Source: CAZBMJ01 sp964493205 (GTDB lineage: Bacteria; Myxococcota; UBA727; JABDBI01). From it: a DNA stretch of 64,000 bases. Both the position numbers and the translations under genes were made by a program. The DNA lies in NCBI GenBank assembly GCA_964493205.1, contig CAZBMJ010000003.1, forward strand, positions 1-64,000, in the 5' to 3' direction. How positions within the stretch are numbered: position 1 is the stretch's first letter; each line of letters starts with the position of its first letter. This document shows positions 8,199-18,414 of the stretch, in pieces. Under the pieces are notes generated by a model that saw only the letters and a list, made by a program, of their open reading frames with translations, made no database searches and was not told the DNA's origin.

Positions 8199-8627
8199 TT
8201 ATGAATCCAATTTATGAATAAGTTTCAAAAGCATGGGGCATTTATTTTTAAGACTCATAAAAAAAACTGCCATGTCAGAGTCGGAATATTCGTGAGCAGT
8301 AATGTTTCTTAACTCACGAATCATTAACCATTCTTTTGCACTATCAATAAAGCCTTTTTTTTCGGCTATATTTAAGAAATCCCGCATGGTCCCAGAAAAG
8401 CCAGGATCCTCAAGTAATACTAGTGTGCGCATATAGCGGGATAAAAAAATATCTGAAACTCGAGCAAATCTTGCTGCAAAGCTTTCCCATGTTTCCAGTG
8501 TTTCTTCGTCAAGCTTTTCTATATCCATGGGCAAAGTCAGAATTTTTTTATAGCTGTAATCAAGATGTTTAAGGGCCTTTTTAAGTTTTTCTTGCTGAAC
8601 GAGTTTTTGTGCTACTAGATTGTTCAA
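8199..8627 (-). CDS. HepT-like toxin (HEPN RNase)
   Basis: 142 residues, all-helical. The HEPN catalytic motif R-X4-H-X-Y is present as RNITAHEY near residue 107. In studied relatives the Arg and His cleave RNA and the Tyr is the target of MntA modification. It is the first gene of the two-gene HepT/MntA unit. The family assignment rests on the motif, size and partner gene. Confidence 0.85.
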   Translation of the reverse strand: MNNLVAQKLVQQEKLKKALKHLDYSYKKILTLPMDIEKLDEETLETWESFAARFARVSDIFLSRYMRTLVLLEDPGFSGTMRDFLNIAEKKGFIDSAKEWLMIRELRNITAHEYSDSDMAVFFMSLKNKCPMLLKLIHKLDS

Positions 8628-8644
8628 GATTATCTCCCTTGGAT

Positions 8645-8866
8645 TTATTTTTTAAACCAATTACTAATTTTTTCCCAAGCGCTTTGTTTCATTTTTTTGG
8701 ATAATGGTTCTAAGAATAGACTTGCATCACTATTTTCTATAGCTATAATTGCTTCTTCTTTTGTTTGCTTTACTGCATGTTCATCGAGATTTAAAAAATA
8801 AGAAATAGAAAACCAAATAAAAACGAAGAAAGATAGTATTAAAAACCATTTTATAAGAGTAAACAT
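8645..8866 (-). CDS. Small single-pass membrane protein, unknown
   Basis: 73 residues from the ATG at 8866, which is preceded by AAGGA at 7-base spacing; a TTG at 8881 would add five residues. One hydrophobic segment fills residues 2-26 (LILSFFVFIWFSISYFL). A lysine-rich tail ending WEKISNWFKK follows. I do not recognise it. It diverges from the AI-2E family gene, and the two starts are 27 bases apart, so they share one regulatory gap. Confidence 0.55.
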   Translation of the reverse strand: MFTLIKWFLILSFFVFIWFSISYFLNLDEHAVKQTKEEAIIAIENSDASLFLEPLSKKMKQSAWEKISNWFKK

Positions 8867-8892
8867 ATGGGTGTCCTTCAAAGGAGTTAATT

Positions 8893-10056
8893 TTGCAAAA
8901 TCAAAGCAAAGAACGAATATTTTTATTAGTTATGTGGATATTTATAGCGGGCTTTTTGTTTGCGGTTCGTTCTATCTTATTGCCCTTTGTCCTCTCTATT
9001 TTGTTAGCATATGTTTTAAATCCATTAATAATCATACTATCCAAACTATCTATCAGAAAAAAACATTTATCAAAACCTGTAGGTGTTGTTATCGTTTACT
9101 TTTTTATATTTTTAATAAGTTTTATGACTATTACGCTTATTGCTCCACAAATTTATAAAGAATCCAGCAGATTATTAAAAGAAGCCAGTAATTTTGCGAA
9201 TAGTATTGATGAAAGTACCATTAATTCTTGGTCCATAGAAATAGATAACTTCTTTAAAAAATATAATTTGCCTTTTGATATGGTCCTCAATGCTCCTAAA
9301 GAAATGGAAATGGAGGATTTTGCTCATAAAACTAGTTTGCTAACTATTGATTTACTAAAATTAAGCACTGATCTTATTAATAATATTATTTATTACTCAA
9401 AAAACGAAATAAAAAGTATAATTTTAAATGCTCAAATTGTGATTAATAAAATGGTATCTTTTGTTTTTATTTTATTATTAATATTTATGATTACAGGTTT
9501 TATTTTAATTGATTCTCAAAAAATTAAAGATTTTATGTTTAAACTTATTCCTATGCAGGACAAAGAGCTCTTTGATGAGTTTTTAATTAATCTCGATATT
9601 AGGCTTTCAGGAGTTATTAGGGGACAACTAATTATATGTTTTGTAAACGCTTTTTTGACTTTAATAGGATTGTTAATATTAGATATTAATTATGCTTTTA
9701 TATTAGCTACTATGGCTGGAATTTTCAGTATTATTCCGGTGTTTGGCAGTATTATATCAACTATTCCTATATTTTTAGTATCTTTGGCAAGTTCGTTCTT
9801 AAGTGGCGTATTAGCTCTTATATGGATAGGAATAATACATCTTTTAGAAGCTAATTTATTAAATCCAAAAATTATGGGTCATTCTGCTAAGATTCACCCA
9901 ATATTAATTATACTTTCATTGCTGGTTGGGGAGCATTTTTATGGTATAATAGGTGCTTTATTAGCGGTCCCTTTAGTGAGTGTTATTGTTACGATTTATG
10001 CTTCAGTGCTCATAAAATGGCAAGAAAGTTTATCTAGTGGTTGCAAATCTAGATAA
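8893..10056 (+). CDS. AI-2E/PerM family membrane transporter
   Basis: 387 residues with about eight membrane segments. The layout is that of the AI-2E transporter (UPF0118) family: a paired N-terminal helix block, a long soluble stretch (about 85-185), then a C-terminal helix block. Conserved family patterns include RGQLI near the centre, and GIFSIIPVFGSIISTIP and NPKIMGHSAKIHPI toward the end. Members export small molecules or ions; an autoinducer role is not supported here. The start is TTG 8893 with AAGGAG six bases before it. Confidence 0.88.
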   Translation: MQNQSKERIFLLVMWIFIAGFLFAVRSILLPFVLSILLAYVLNPLIIILSKLSIRKKHLSKPVGVVIVYFFIFLISFMTITLIAPQIYKESSRLLKEASNFANSIDESTINSWSIEIDNFFKKYNLPFDMVLNAPKEMEMEDFAHKTSLLTIDLLKLSTDLINNIIYYSKNEIKSIILNAQIVINKMVSFVFILLLIFMITGFILIDSQKIKDFMFKLIPMQDKELFDEFLINLDIRLSGVIRGQLIICFVNAFLTLIGLLILDINYAFILATMAGIFSIIPVFGSIISTIPIFLVSLASSFLSGVLALIWIGIIHLLEANLLNPKIMGHSAKIHPILIILSLLVGEHFYGIIGALLAVPLVSVIVTIYASVLIKWQESLSSGCKSR

Positions 10057-10093
10057 AAATGACAGAATCTCTTTGTTGAAAAGAGGTTTAGCT

Positions 10094-10894
10094 ATGTCCA
10101 TTAATCGTGATCAAACCAATAATATCATACGTGCAGATTGGCATAACTCGCTTGGCATAGAATTAGCCAATAGAGGATGGCTCGAAGAAGCCGCTAAGGA
10201 ATTTAGCAACGCCATAGAAAATGTGCCTGATTGCAGTGATACGTATGACAATATTGCTAGCGTATATTCTGATAACGGTGAACTATTAAAAGCGCTAGAC
10301 GCCTATGTCCAAGCTTTAAGAATAGATCCAAATAATGCTTATGTTTTGCATAACTTAGGCTGTTTTTTGTCAAATAATGGCAATGAACTAGCTGCACGAT
10401 GCTTTACTGATGCATCATTTCTTGATCCAGATCTGTATGAATCTAATTTTAACTTAGGGTTATGCTTTGCATCAGAAGAACACCACGAAAAAGCTATTTT
10501 ACAGTTTGAAAAAGCTCTAGAAAAAAATTCTTGTGACTTAGAAGTAAGGCTTCATTTGGCGCTGTCTTTAATGGCCTTGGATAAATTTGTTAAAGCTATT
10601 AAAGAGCTGAGAATAATAGTAAGCCAAGATGAACAAAATGAAGAAGCTTGGTTTAATTTAGGCCTTTGTTATAATCAACAAGGTTTTCTAGAAGAAGCTC
10701 AAAAAGCTTTTTCTAAAGCTATGTATATAAATCCAAATAGAATAGAAATTTTATTGTCATGCGCATCTTTGTTAATGAGGCGTGGTGAAGTAAAAGAAGC
10801 TAAAAAGTTAATTAAGCAATCTAAATTGCTGGATTTAAAAAATACCATAGATTTTATGGATCAAGATGAGTACCTATTTAAGCTATCTAAATAA
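10094..10894 (+). CDS. Tetratricopeptide-repeat protein
   Basis: About 266 residues from the ATG at 10094, chosen because an AGAGG site precedes it; a GTG at 10037 inside the previous gene would add 19 residues. Six to seven consecutive TPR units fill the chain, with typical pairs such as NNIAS/YVQALRIDPNN-type turns, AWFNLGLCYNQQG and KAFSKAMYINPNR. TPRs mediate protein binding. There is no signal peptide from this start, so a cytosolic scaffold is likely. It sits between the AI-2E family gene and SMC. Confidence 0.85.
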   Translation: MSINRDQTNNIIRADWHNSLGIELANRGWLEEAAKEFSNAIENVPDCSDTYDNIASVYSDNGELLKALDAYVQALRIDPNNAYVLHNLGCFLSNNGNELAARCFTDASFLDPDLYESNFNLGLCFASEEHHEKAILQFEKALEKNSCDLEVRLHLALSLMALDKFVKAIKELRIIVSQDEQNEEAWFNLGLCYNQQGFLEEAQKAFSKAMYINPNRIEILLSCASLLMRRGEVKEAKKLIKQSKLLDLKNTIDFMDQDEYLFKLSK

Positions 10895-10960
10895 AAAAGT
10901 TGCTAATGCTCTTTGATAATAAGAGACTATTGATAGATTTTATTTTATTGAGTATTTTGC

Positions 10961-13900
10961 ATGCGCATAAAAAAACTTGAAATTTTTGGCTTTAAATCAT
11001 TTGGCACGCGTCAGTCTATTATTTTTGGCGATGGTGTAACGGGTGTTGTTGGTCCTAATGGCTGTGGCAAATCTAACGTCGTGGACGCCTTACGATGGGT
11101 CATGGGTGAACAAAATGCTCGGCATTTGCGTGGCGCTCAAATGCAAGACATTATTTTTTGTGGATCTGATAAAAAGGCCGCTCTAGGCTTTGCTGAAGTA
11201 ACTTTAACTCTAGAAAACGACAGCAAAAGCCAAAATACTCCTCTTGAATATACTAATTTTAGTGAAATCCAAATTACTCGAAGACTTTATAAAACTAATG
11301 AGTCTGAATTTGAAATCAATAAACAAAAAGTACGTCTAAAAGACATTCAAGAGTTTTTTTTGGGTACTGGTGTTGGCGCGAAAGCTTATTCTATTATAGA
11401 ACAAGGTCGTGTGAGTGAAATGATTTCTGCCAAAGCAGCTGATAGAAGAGTTATTATTGAAGAAGCTGCTGGAATTACTAAATATAAATCAAAGAAAAAT
11501 GCAGCTGAAAAACGCATGCAAGAAACTAAAATTAATTTAAACCGCATTATCGATATTCATAACGAAATTGAAAAAAGAGTTGAAAGCCTCAGCAAAGAAA
11601 AAGAAAAACTTGATAAACTTAACGAACTTAAAAAACGTATTTTTGATATTGATATGCATTTGGCTTCTCATAAATATTTAGAATTAAACTCTCAAAAGAA
11701 TTTTTTAGATACTACCTATGAACTTATAAATTTAGAAATATTAGAAATAAAGCGTGCTATTTCTTTTGCCGAAGTAAGTTTTGATAAAATTTTAAAACAA
11801 TTTTTGGATAAAAAAGAAGAAGTAGATATTTTAGAGAAACTACAAAATCAGCATAAAAATTCCCTTGAGCTTTTAGAGAAAGATAAAAATTTTGCTGAGC
11901 AAACATTGTTTGATAACCAAAGTTTAGTACAAAAATTAGAAGATCAATTAAAAGACATAGAAAAAAGGTTGTTTGAGCTTAATCAAGAGCAACTAGGTTA
12001 TGAAAGTCAACAAAGCCAGCTTAATAATGAGTTAAGTTTAATAACTATACAGTATGATGATTTTGCCAGGCGAGGACAAGAACTAAAAGCTACTGCTAAT
12101 CAAAAGGCTGTTTTAGTACAAACAGAACAGGAAAAAGTTGTTCGTTATGCATCCCTTGCAGCTAAGTATCAGGGTGAAATCAGCAGTATTAAATCTCAAG
12201 AAGCACAACGCATAATAGAACTTAAAAATACTCAAGATGAAAATAGTTACTTGCAAAAAGATATTAAAGAACAAAAACTTGTTCTTTTAAAGCTAAGTGA
12301 AGAGCTAAAAACAGGTTCTGTTCGTCAAGATGAAATAAAATTAGAGCTTAAAAATAAAGATGAAGAGATAACTATTCATAAAAAAGAAAACTTATTAGTT
12401 GCTCAAAATTTATCTAATACTCAAAAAGAAATTATTAAGTTATCTTCAAGATTAAGTTCTTTGGAAGAAGTTCATAAAAGTTTAAAGTGGAGTCAAAGCG
12501 GCGTTAGTAAAATTTTGGCCAGTGACAAAAAAACACAAATAGTAAGCGTAGTAGCAGATAATCTAGAAGTAAGCTCTGGTTATGAATTGCTAGTAGAAAA
12601 ATGTTTTTTTAATATTCTTGATGCTGCTATACTAAAATCAAGCAATGATTTAAAAGACTTATCAGCTTGGCTAAAATCACAAAAAGCTTCAAATTCTACT
12701 TTTTTTTGCTTAGACCAACAGACTGCTAGTGCTAAAACTCTAGATTTAACAAAACTTAGTGAGTTTGTAAAAATTAAAAATGATTCTTATAAAACATTAA
12801 TAAATTATCTCGATAGTTTTTATGTTATTGATAATCTAGAAAACGCTCTTTTGTTATGGCCACAAGCACGTGCGTGTGGAGCAAATTTAATTACCAAAGA
12901 TTTTGTTTTATTGCAGTCTGATAATAAAGCTGTATTTTTAGGCGATAACGATGAAGCAGGAATATTAAAACGTAAAAATGAACTTGATAGTTTGGCGCAA
13001 AATATTCTAGAGTGGCGAGCTCAGGAAAACAGCATTAAAAAAAATCTTGATGAAAGTAATAATGCTTTGGCGCTACTAGAAGATCTTAAAGAAAAGCTTT
13101 TACAAGAATTGAGGCCCTTAAGTTTTGGAATAGTTAGATTAAAAGAATCCATACATCAAAAAGAAGTTCAATTAAATAAATCTTTGGAACAAGAAGTAAA
13201 ATTACATGCTCGTATGCAAAGCTTAACAAGCTTTATGGCGAATATAGAAGAAAAAATAGCTCAGTTACAAAAACAATGCCTAGAAGCTTTAAGCGAACAT
13301 AGAAATGTTGAAGAAAAATTAGAAATTTTTAAAAGTGATCAAACAGAATTTAATAAAATATATGATGATTATTTATTAGAATTTAAAAAAATAGAAATAA
13401 GTAAATTAAGCTTTGTAGAGAAAATAAAAAATACACAAAATTTGTTACATCAATCATTAAAAAATACAGAGCATTTGCTATCACAAAAACAGTCTTTTTT
13501 AGAGCAAATAGAAGAAAAGAATTCCTCAGAACTTATTTTACAAGAAACTATACGCCAAACTGCTAAAAAAATAGAAACTTTAACTCAAGAATTAGAGCGT
13601 ACTATAGATTTATTAAAAAATAGTGGGCAGCAATGTGCAGTTTTTTTAGAACAAAAAAATGCTCAAGAAAAAAATTTAGACTTATTAAAAAAACAAAATT
13701 TATCAAAACAAGAAGCTATTCATCAAAAAGAGTTATTAATTAACACTTGTGTTAATAACATTCAATCATTACTAGAACGCATAGATGAACGTTATCAAAT
13801 AGATCTTCGTTGTTTTATTACTGATTTTCATGATAAGATTCTTGATGAAAAAGAGGCATTAAAAGAAAATAGTGCACTTAAACAAAAAGTAGCTTCTATT

Positions 13901-14551
13901 GGCGCAGTAAACGAAAATGCTCAAAATGAATATAGCGAGTTTAAAAATAGAAAAGAATTTTTATCAAGTCAAATAGCTGATTTAACTTCGGCATTAACTC
14001 AGTTAGAAGATGCTATTATGAAAATAAATAACACTACTAAAATTCGATTTTTAGAGGCGTTTAATAATATAAATAAGCAGTTTTCTGAAGTGTTTTCTAG
14101 ACTTTTTAATGGTGGTAAAGCAGAGCTTATTTTGAGCGATGCTAATGATTTATTAAATTGTGGTGTGGAAATTATGGCTAAGCCACCAGGAAAAAATATT
14201 AGTTCTGTGGAGCTTATGAGTGGTGGTGAAAAAGCTTTAACGGCTATTAGTTTAATCATGGCTATATTTTTAATTAAGCCTTCTCCTTTTTGCTTATTAG
14301 ACGAAGTAGATGCGCCTCTTGATGAGAGCAATGTCGCACGTTTTAGTAATTTAGTTGCTGAAATGTCCAAATTTTGTCAAATGATAGTAATTACTCATAA
14401 CCGAAAAACCATGGAAATGGCTGATAGACTTTATGGAGTTACGATGCAAGATGCAGGTTTAAGCAAAATTGTGTGTGTGGAAGTTAACGATGCTTTTGAC
14501 TCACTAAAAAGCTCTAATGCACCAGAAAATAAAGCGTTTTTAAGTAATTAG
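10961..14551 (+). CDS. smc: Chromosome condensation protein SMC
   Basis: 1196 residues, normal for bacterial SMC. Walker A GPNGCGKS lies at 31-38. A first long coiled coil runs to about 500, and the hinge region (about 515-660) lacks enzymatic motifs. A second coiled coil follows. The C-terminal head has the signature LMSGGEKAL near 1085 and Walker B CLLDEVDAPLDE near 1112. It dimerises at the hinge, entraps DNA with ScpA/ScpB and drives chromosome organisation and segregation. No ScpA or ScpB gene is adjacent. Confidence 0.97.
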   Translation: MRIKKLEIFGFKSFGTRQSIIFGDGVTGVVGPNGCGKSNVVDALRWVMGEQNARHLRGAQMQDIIFCGSDKKAALGFAEVTLTLENDSKSQNTPLEYTNFSEIQITRRLYKTNESEFEINKQKVRLKDIQEFFLGTGVGAKAYSIIEQGRVSEMISAKAADRRVIIEEAAGITKYKSKKNAAEKRMQETKINLNRIIDIHNEIEKRVESLSKEKEKLDKLNELKKRIFDIDMHLASHKYLELNSQKNFLDTTYELINLEILEIKRAISFAEVSFDKILKQFLDKKEEVDILEKLQNQHKNSLELLEKDKNFAEQTLFDNQSLVQKLEDQLKDIEKRLFELNQEQLGYESQQSQLNNELSLITIQYDDFARRGQELKATANQKAVLVQTEQEKVVRYASLAAKYQGEISSIKSQEAQRIIELKNTQDENSYLQKDIKEQKLVLLKLSEELKTGSVRQDEIKLELKNKDEEITIHKKENLLVAQNLSNTQKEIIKLSSRLSSLEEVHKSLKWSQSGVSKILASDKKTQIVSVVADNLEVSSGYELLVEKCFFNILDAAILKSSNDLKDLSAWLKSQKASNSTFFCLDQQTASAKTLDLTKLSEFVKIKNDSYKTLINYLDSFYVIDNLENALLLWPQARACGANLITKDFVLLQSDNKAVFLGDNDEAGILKRKNELDSLAQNILEWRAQENSIKKNLDESNNALALLEDLKEKLLQELRPLSFGIVRLKESIHQKEVQLNKSLEQEVKLHARMQSLTSFMANIEEKIAQLQKQCLEALSEHRNVEEKLEIFKSDQTEFNKIYDDYLLEFKKIEISKLSFVEKIKNTQNLLHQSLKNTEHLLSQKQSFLEQIEEKNSSELILQETIRQTAKKIETLTQELERTIDLLKNSGQQCAVFLEQKNAQEKNLDLLKKQNLSKQEAIHQKELLINTCVNNIQSLLERIDERYQIDLRCFITDFHDKILDEKEALKENSALKQKVASIGAVNENAQNEYSEFKNRKEFLSSQIADLTSALTQLEDAIMKINNTTKIRFLEAFNNINKQFSEVFSRLFNGGKAELILSDANDLLNCGVEIMAKPPGKNISSVELMSGGEKALTAISLIMAIFLIKPSPFCLLDEVDAPLDESNVARFSNLVAEMSKFCQMIVITHNRKTMEMADRLYGVTMQDAGLSKIVCVEVNDAFDSLKSSNAPENKAFLSN

Positions 14552-14662
14552 TTTTTGTATTTATCCCCACTTTTATTAAGCATTTTAATCTATTAAAATC
14601 CTTGCCGATAGCGAATTTTGGAATAAATATAAATATTTAAAGATAATTATACAGGAAGATAA

Positions 14663-17479
14663 ATGTTTTTTATTAGATATTTAATAGTATTATCTATTTG
14701 TTTGTTTTTATGCTCTTGTAACTCTTTTAAAGCATGTTTCGCAAAAGAATTTATGCAGGGTGTGCTAGCTGATGGCGTAGCTCGTATTTCTGTAATGCCC
14801 ATGTCCATGATTGTAAACGAATTAAGCAAACCTGAAGGTTTTTTTAGTGCTAATTCTATAGAAACCTTTGAAGAATTAAATCCACCTGTATACGGAAAAG
14901 CCAAGGTTACTTCTGTAATACAAAATCTTGATATTTATCATGATAACAAAGAAGTGTATAAAGATTGCCAATCAGAAAAAGCTTATTGGCACGGCAAAGT
15001 AAAAATTATTAAAGCTACTATGGAAATGAGCGGTTATTTAACAGGAGATCCTAAAGCCCCAGTGGTTCCTGACCCTAATACTGTAAAAATAACCATACAT
15101 GCTAAAGCTGATAGATTTCAGATTATTTTTGCTAGCAGAAAAGAGTCACTACTTATAAGAAATGGTACGTTGAAATACGAAGTAATTCCAAGGCTTGCAC
15201 AAAGCATAACCAATAAAATGCGCGTGGCTAAAACTAATAATACTAGATTTCAAAATATTAATTTAAAAATGAATACCACGCTTATTACTCCTGATATTGT
15301 CATGAATATTCCAGTTTTTTCCTCAGACTACTATGTGCAAACAGGAGAAGGGGAAAATGGTGAAGCTAATAAAATAGTTGGTAAAATTAAAATTTTTGAA
15401 CACGAACGCGAAGTTCCTTATGATAAAAAAGGCTTAGACGAAAATTATAATGCCAGTGTGTTTCAGAAAGCCTATGATTGCCATGAAGAACTACAGGGCA
15501 TTGTACGCTATGAACATGTGCCTTTTGCCCAAGCGGTTGCCGCACCGCTAACCGCAGGAATGTCAGCGATAGTTTTAGGAGAAGTGGCCAAAAAATTAGA
15601 AGAAAATGATGACTGTGGGTTTATAAAGCCTGGGAATTTAACAAACACAAATTTTAATAAAAATACAGCAGGAGGAAGGGGGCACGTAGAAATTCAGACT
15701 GACGAATGTGAAATTAGTTTTAATGATCATGAAACAGAACCTGATGCCTTTGGAGAAAGTTATACTCTTAATGGAGTTTTTAAAGTACAAAAAGGGCGAC
15801 AAATTCTAAATGGTTTAATAACCTATGAACAAGATGATTTTAAAGCAAGTGTGGCTTCTTATGCAAAATTATTAACAGAAAACAAAGAAGCAGCTCTTAA
15901 AAAAGCTAAAATTCTAAAACCAGTAGCACCAATCTCTTCTGATGATTTTGCGACTATACACATTAAATCCAATAATTTTAATGTTAGTGTTAAACCAAAA
16001 TGCTTAGAAGATAAAGGCCAAGTAACTAGTCCTCATCATTGTAAAAATAATACAAATTGGAAAAAAACAAAACAAGGGCTTGAGTTTAAGCTTATAAGTA
16101 AAACTTCTAATCTTACTGCTGTTATAAAGCCTAAGCTTGCAAAAGACACTGATAAAAAATCTCAAACTTTTGGCATCTGTAAAGAGAAGACTAAAGTTGC
16201 TAATATGACTATTGATTATCAAGATGTTGAAGCACAATTTGTTCCACCTAATGAGCCTAATAAAAAATTTAAATTTTTATCTAACGGTAAATTAGAATTC
16301 TTTAGTGGACAATATAATAATACAATGGAAAATAAGCTCATAAGTACTAATTTTAGTATAGGTGACAAACAGTTAAATATTAACACAGCTCTTGACCCAA
16401 ATTACGAACGACAAAAATTTAAAGAGTCTTATATGTTTGGCCGAGAAATAACCGAAGTTTATGATAACAATGAGTGCAATCCAGAACAAGCCTTTGGAGT
16501 CAATATTGCTAGGCTATTAGTGCTTAATGCGGGCGCGTTGCTTAGTTATGGGCGTACAAAATTAAAGAATGTTGAGACCTTAAATAATAAAAAATTAGGG
16601 GAAGAAAATGGATTAGATAGAGTGAAATTAGCTTTTAAGCAGTTGGAATCGGAACAGTTAATAAAGAATCATGATGAAGATGAGAAAACTATTATTTTAA
16701 AAAAATCCATTTTTAAGTCATTTAAATTTAAAACAACTATTGTTGGCGAGTTTAAAGATAAGAAATATAAACTTAAACAGCAAATTGACAAACCAATAGA
16801 GCCAGAGAAAGAAGTTGTTCTAGAAAATAAAGTTGTTAATAAAGCTTCTAACAATTCTCTTAGCAAGTTAAAAAACAAAGCAAAAGAAAAATGGGGAGAA
16901 TTTAAAGAGAATGGTAAAAAAGGTGTAGAGAATTTTGTAAAACTTAAAGATACTGGTGTAGAAGCAGTTTCAGCTGGACTTAAAAAAGAAAATTCGGTTT
17001 TTGTGCGTCCAACAAGACCTGACTCTTATAGATTAACCCTCAAAACTGAAATTAATAATTTTGCAGCGAAGTCTGTTCCACCATTAGAACCACCAGTTAA
17101 TGGTGTTGCAGCGAAACCTGTGGAGCCAGCTACTATTATTAAATTTGAAAAAGCTGTTTTTGATATCAATGCGACACCTATTATGGCGCTTAATAAGAAT
17201 GGAAAAGCGTATGACAGACCCAGTGATAATATAGAATTTTCAAACATTACAGTAGAAAATGCTAAAGCTCATTTTACTTATAATGGTATGAAAATTCCTT
17301 TAGTTATCCATAAAGCTGTATTAAAAGCTAAGAAGGGTATTTATAATGGTAACGGAGGTTATATTTCTGGGTATATTTTATTTAAAATAGTGAATAATTT
17401 ATCTGTAAACCATAATGCTGATGATAGTGTAAAATTTGAATTTAAAAATGAAGCTTTAGAACCTACTTTTGGTGAATAA
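14663..17479 (+). CDS. Large lipoprotein of unknown function
   Basis: 938 residues. A lipoprotein signal peptide ends at Cys19 (FLCSC). The mature part is rich in Lys, Asn and beta-strand-like segments and has no motif I recognise. Scattered cysteines (for example DCQSEK, YDCHEEL, DECEIS) could form disulfides. A low-complexity Lys/Glu stretch lies near 690-770. It is followed two bases later by a second lipoprotein gene, so the pair is almost certainly one operon and may form one envelope complex. SMC ends 111 bases upstream. Confidence 0.75.
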   Translation: MFFIRYLIVLSICLFLCSCNSFKACFAKEFMQGVLADGVARISVMPMSMIVNELSKPEGFFSANSIETFEELNPPVYGKAKVTSVIQNLDIYHDNKEVYKDCQSEKAYWHGKVKIIKATMEMSGYLTGDPKAPVVPDPNTVKITIHAKADRFQIIFASRKESLLIRNGTLKYEVIPRLAQSITNKMRVAKTNNTRFQNINLKMNTTLITPDIVMNIPVFSSDYYVQTGEGENGEANKIVGKIKIFEHEREVPYDKKGLDENYNASVFQKAYDCHEELQGIVRYEHVPFAQAVAAPLTAGMSAIVLGEVAKKLEENDDCGFIKPGNLTNTNFNKNTAGGRGHVEIQTDECEISFNDHETEPDAFGESYTLNGVFKVQKGRQILNGLITYEQDDFKASVASYAKLLTENKEAALKKAKILKPVAPISSDDFATIHIKSNNFNVSVKPKCLEDKGQVTSPHHCKNNTNWKKTKQGLEFKLISKTSNLTAVIKPKLAKDTDKKSQTFGICKEKTKVANMTIDYQDVEAQFVPPNEPNKKFKFLSNGKLEFFSGQYNNTMENKLISTNFSIGDKQLNINTALDPNYERQKFKESYMFGREITEVYDNNECNPEQAFGVNIARLLVLNAGALLSYGRTKLKNVETLNNKKLGEENGLDRVKLAFKQLESEQLIKNHDEDEKTIILKKSIFKSFKFKTTIVGEFKDKKYKLKQQIDKPIEPEKEVVLENKVVNKASNNSLSKLKNKAKEKWGEFKENGKKGVENFVKLKDTGVEAVSAGLKKENSVFVRPTRPDSYRLTLKTEINNFAAKSVPPLEPPVNGVAAKPVEPATIIKFEKAVFDINATPIMALNKNGKAYDRPSDNIEFSNITVENAKAHFTYNGMKIPLVIHKAVLKAKKGIYNGNGGYISGYILFKIVNNLSVNHNADDSVKFEFKNEALEPTFGE

Positions 17480-17481
17480 TT

Positions 17482-18399
17482 GTGAAATTTTTTTATATAC
17501 TATTGTTACTTATTTTAGGTGCTTGTGGTCCTATGAATATATCTCCTATTACTAATAATAGCCCAGAGATATCTATAGATTCTGATTACTCAAAAGCTAA
17601 AAAGCTAAGAAAAAATTTTATGTCCAATGAATTTTTATTTTCATTTATTATTTCTCCACCAACAGTTAATACTTATTCTACGCTTCATTACGGCAATAGT
17701 TTTCCTAAGGCAGCGGCATTTGGAGATTATAATCAAAAAGCTTTTGCTTGTTTGTTGGCAGTAAATTTTGATTGGCCTTTTGAAAAAAATTTACCTAAGA
17801 GTATTTTGCATGAGTTAAAAAAACACAATCTCACCGACAAAAAATTAATTGATATTTTTTGGGTTATGCAGCCCTTATCGAGTTTATCAAACATAACTTA
17901 TTTAAAAGCTCATGGTTGGGCAGATCCTGATGAGCCTATGGAATATAATAATGTAAGAATCGATAGGAATTTTTTATATGGTATATACGATGCTGATGTA
18001 GATATTGGTGTTTCTTATGGTGTAGAGCTTTATAAACTAAAGCCTTTTCACGTATATGTTCATCACGGTAAATATTCGCCAAAAACCGCAGCTGTTAGTA
18101 TACCTGATAATTCAGCAAGCATGGCGTTGTGGTCTTTAGTGATAGATAATAATAATCCAAATAAAAATATCAAAGCTTTAGCGACGCTTCATTGGTTAGT
18201 ATCTGATGATGATTTTCAAAAAATTAAGCAAGAATCCTATGAAAGAAAAATTATCATTGATAAAAATGGCATTGATTCAAAAAAAGAAATTCCTAAATAC
18301 AAAAATATTGGTGAGTATATAGATTTTTTTAAGAACCAAAGCTTTTTTAAAAACACTTCTTTGGTGAAAAAGTTAAATACCCTCTCTAGTATTGATTAG
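17482..18399 (+). CDS. Lipoprotein of unknown function, partner of preceding gene
   Basis: 305 residues, starting with GTG two bases after the previous stop. The signal peptide ends in LGAC with the lipidated Cys at 15. The mature protein is mixed alpha/beta with no enzyme motif I can name; HVYVHHGKYSP is the most distinctive stretch. The two-gene unit ends at a large palindromic repeat beginning 16 bases later. Function unknown. Confidence 0.75.
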   Translation: MKFFYILLLLILGACGPMNISPITNNSPEISIDSDYSKAKKLRKNFMSNEFLFSFIISPPTVNTYSTLHYGNSFPKAAAFGDYNQKAFACLLAVNFDWPFEKNLPKSILHELKKHNLTDKKLIDIFWVMQPLSSLSNITYLKAHGWADPDEPMEYNNVRIDRNFLYGIYDADVDIGVSYGVELYKLKPFHVYVHHGKYSPKTAAVSIPDNSASMALWSLVIDNNNPNKNIKALATLHWLVSDDDFQKIKQESYERKIIIDKNGIDSKKEIPKYKNIGEYIDFFKNQSFFKNTSLVKKLNTLSSID

Positions 18400-18414
18400 A
18401 TAAGCTTTTATTAT

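Noticed and set aside
8871..9158. Plus-strand 95-codon open frame over the AI-2E family start
   Set aside because: It overlaps the start of a well-supported membrane protein in another frame and has no independent support.
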